From NCBI GenBank assembly GCA_014380965.1, contig JACMIV010000234.1, positions 1-7,367 on the forward strand: a stretch of 7,367 nt of DNA, in the 5' to 3' direction. A model generated the notes under the pieces. That model did not search any database, was not told the DNA's origin, and saw only the letters and a list, made by a program, of their open reading frames with translations. A program made the position numbers and the translations under genes. Below, in pieces: positions 5,761 through 7,367 of this stretch (its first letter is position 1; each line of letters opens with the position of its first letter). The stretch comes from Rhizobiaceae bacterium. Lineage in GTDB: Bacteria > Pseudomonadota > Alphaproteobacteria > Rhizobiales > Rhizobiaceae.

Positions 5761-7367
5761 ATCCGTCGAACCTGTCGGACGGATCGAACGACCATCCCCA
5801 GTCGCGGATCTCCGGCATGTCCTCGCCATGCTCGCGGATGTAGCGCCGGTGCTCGGCGAGCTTCTCGGTGAACGCGTCCGCTGCCGCCGCGGCCTTCCCG
5901 GCGAGCTCCGGAACCCGGCGGATGGCTTCGAGCGCAAGGTGGAAGCGGTCGAGTTCGTTGAGGACGACCATATCGAAGGGCGTCGTCGTCGTGCCCTCCT
6001 CGATATAGCCGCGCACGTGCATGTTGGCGTGGTTGGCCCTCGCATAGGTCAGGCGATGGATGAGATAGGGATAGCCGTGATAGGCGAAGATCACAGGCCT
6101 GTCCGTCGTGAACAGCGCGTCGAAGGCCTCAGACGAAAGCCCATGCGGATGGGCCTCCTTGGTCTGAAGCGTCATCAGGTCGACGACGTTGACGACGCGG
6201 ATCTTCAGATCGGGAACATGCCGGCGCAGGAGCTGGGCCGCCGCCATGGTCTCCAGCGTCGGAACATCCCCCGCGCAGGCCATCACGACGTCGGGCTCGC
6301 CCGCGTCGCTGGCGAAGTCCCAGATGCCGGCTCCCGCCTCGCAGTGCCGGGCCGCCGCCTCGACCGAGAGCCATTGCGGCGCCGGCTGCTTCCCCGCCAC
6401 GATCACGTTGATACGGTCGTAGGTGCGAAGGCAGTGGTCGGTGATCCAGAGCAGCGTGTTCGCATCCGGCGGCAGATAGATGCGGACGATGTCGGCCTTC
6501 TTGTTGGCAACGAGATCGACGAAGCCGGGGTCCTGGTGGCTGAATCCGTTGTGGTCCTGCTGCCAGACATGGGAGGTCAGGAGATAGTTCAGCGACGAGA
6601 CCGGTTTGCGCCACGGGATCTCGCGCGCCACTTTCAGCCACTTGGCGTGTTGATTGAACATCGAGTCCACGATGTGGATGAAGGCTTCGTAGCAGGAGAA
6701 GAAGCCGTGCCGGCCGGTGAGAAGATAGCCTTCGAGCCAGCCTTGGCAGAGGTGCTCGCTGAGGACCTCCATCACCCGTCCATCAGGAGAGAGCTTCACG
6801 TCGTAGGGTTCGATCCGCTCCATCCAGACCCGTTCCGTCTCCCCGAAGACGGCGTCGAGGCGGTTGGAGGCCGTCTCGTCAGGCCCCATCAGGCGGAAGT
6901 TGGCCGTCCCGACGTTGAGACGCATGACGTCGGCGAGGAGCCGGCCCATCAGCCGCGTCGCCTCGGCCGTCACCGCTCCCGGTTTTGGAACATGGACGCT
7001 ATGGGCGCGCCAGTCTGGCATGATGAGCTCGCTCCGGAGCGCGCCGCCATTCGCCTCGGGCACCGCGCCCATGCGCTTCTCGCCGATGGGCGCGAGGGCC
7101 GCAAGTTCCTGAACGAGGCGGCCGTCGGCGTCGAACAACGTCTCAGGTCCGTAGCTCCGCATCCACTCCTCGAGCAGAAGGCGATGATCCGCATTCGTGC
7201 GCACGGCCGAGAGCGGTACCTGGTGCGAGCGCCAGAAGCCCTCGACCTTGTTGCCGTCGACCTCTTTGGGTCCAGTCCAGCCCTTCGGACTGCGCAGGAC
7301 GATCATCGGCCAGCGCGGCAGACCCGTCGAGACGCCGCTGCGGGCGGCCGTCTGGATGTCGCGAATA
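5759..7367 (-). CDS. xfp: Xylulose-5-phosphate/fructose-6-phosphate phosphoketolase, N-terminus outside window
   Basis: The frame enters from the right edge (codon 7364-7366) and ends at TAG 5759-5761, giving 535 residues; family members have about 790-800, so roughly the first 260, with much of the N-terminal thiamine-diphosphate domain, are off-window. The ATG at 7304-7306 is internal, since family sequence continues upstream ([16 protein letters not shown]). From the visible start: [11 protein letters not shown] 28-38, FWRSHQVPL 44-52, [14 protein letters not shown] 157-170, [20 protein letters not shown] 202-221, the phosphoketolase signature [12 protein letters not shown] 271-282, then the C-terminal domain with [18 protein letters not shown] and [11 protein letters not shown]. 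The thiamine-dependent cytoplasmic enzyme cleaves xylulose 5-phosphate (often also fructose 6-phosphate) with phosphate to acetyl phosphate plus glyceraldehyde 3-phosphate (or erythrose 4-phosphate). It leads the xfp-ackA operon. Which substrate is preferred cannot be read from the sequence. Confidence 0.96.
   Translation of the reverse strand, partial: IRDIQTAARSGVSTGLPRWPMIVLRSPKGWTGPKEVDGNKVEGFWRSHQVPLSAVRTNADHRLLLEEWMRSYGPETLFDADGRLVQELAALAPIGEKRMGAVPEANGGALRSELIMPDWRAHSVHVPKPGAVTAEATRLMGRLLADVMRLNVGTANFRLMGPDETASNRLDAVFGETERVWMERIEPYDVKLSPDGRVMEVLSEHLCQGWLEGYLLTGRHGFFSCYEAFIHIVDSMFNQHAKWLKVAREIPWRKPVSSLNYLLTSHVWQQDHNGFSHQDPGFVDLVANKKADIVRIYLPPDANTLLWITDHCLRTYDRINVIVAGKQPAPQWLSVEAAARHCEAGAGIWDFASDAGEPDVVMACAGDVPTLETMAAAQLLRRHVPDLKIRVVNVVDLMTLQTKEAHPHGLSSEAFDALFTTDRPVIFAYHGYPYLIHRLTYARANHANMHVRGYIEEGTTTTPFDMVVLNELDRFHLALEAIRRVPELAGKAAAAADAFTEKLAEHRRYIREHGEDMPEIRDWGWSFDPSDRFDG

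Noticed and set aside
5746..6045. Upstream extension of the ackA frame over the end of xfp
   Set aside because: Acetate kinases start at the MPEAILTLNAGSSS segment; the extension is a shadow of xfp and is preceded by no sensible start, while 5745 has a good ribosome binding site.

Overview
The window looks like chromosomal DNA of a GC-rich alphaproteobacterium, probably of the order Hyphomicrobiales (rhizobia and methylobacteria relatives). The basis is base composition, the FixJ-like receiver/HTH module, the CheR-PAS-kinase fusion and the adjacent phosphoketolase and acetate kinase genes. No species can be named from the sequence alone. No tRNA, rRNA, CRISPR array, insertion sequence or integrase was seen.

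Left part (1-3066, + strand): the 3' part of one very large signalling gene, cut by the window edge. The visible 1021 residues run from the last piece of a CheR-type methyltransferase domain through a PAS-like region, a strongly periodic coiled coil, a second PAS, a histidine kinase core, two receiver domains and a LuxR/FixJ-type DNA-binding domain. Sensor, kinase, receivers and a predicted transcriptional output are thus on one polypeptide.

Middle part (3067-4506, + strand): a 238-base spacer, then what looks like a decaying operon. It holds the N-terminal CoA-binding piece of an ADP-forming acyl-CoA synthetase or Pat-like protein (truncated), a short intact-looking secreted c-type cytochrome, and the first third of a SulP-family anion permease. 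The permease piece carries an in-frame amber codon and loses homology about 15 bases before the neighbouring convergent gene. ATGA stop/start overlaps join the successive pieces, suggesting a formerly tightly coupled operon.

Right part (4507-7367, - strand): ackA (acetate kinase) preceded by the 3' two thirds of xfp (phosphoketolase), 13 bases apart and clearly co-transcribed. Together they form a short route: phosphoketolase splits a sugar phosphate with inorganic phosphate to give acetyl phosphate, and acetate kinase converts this with ADP to acetate and ATP. The broken acyl-CoA synthetase next door would have interconverted acyl-CoA and the free acid, so the neighbourhood has a shared acetyl/acetate energy theme, with only xfp-ackA apparently still working.

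No wholly new system is evident. The most unusual points are the multi-domain kinase ending in a DNA-binding domain and the pattern of partial deletions in the middle cluster.
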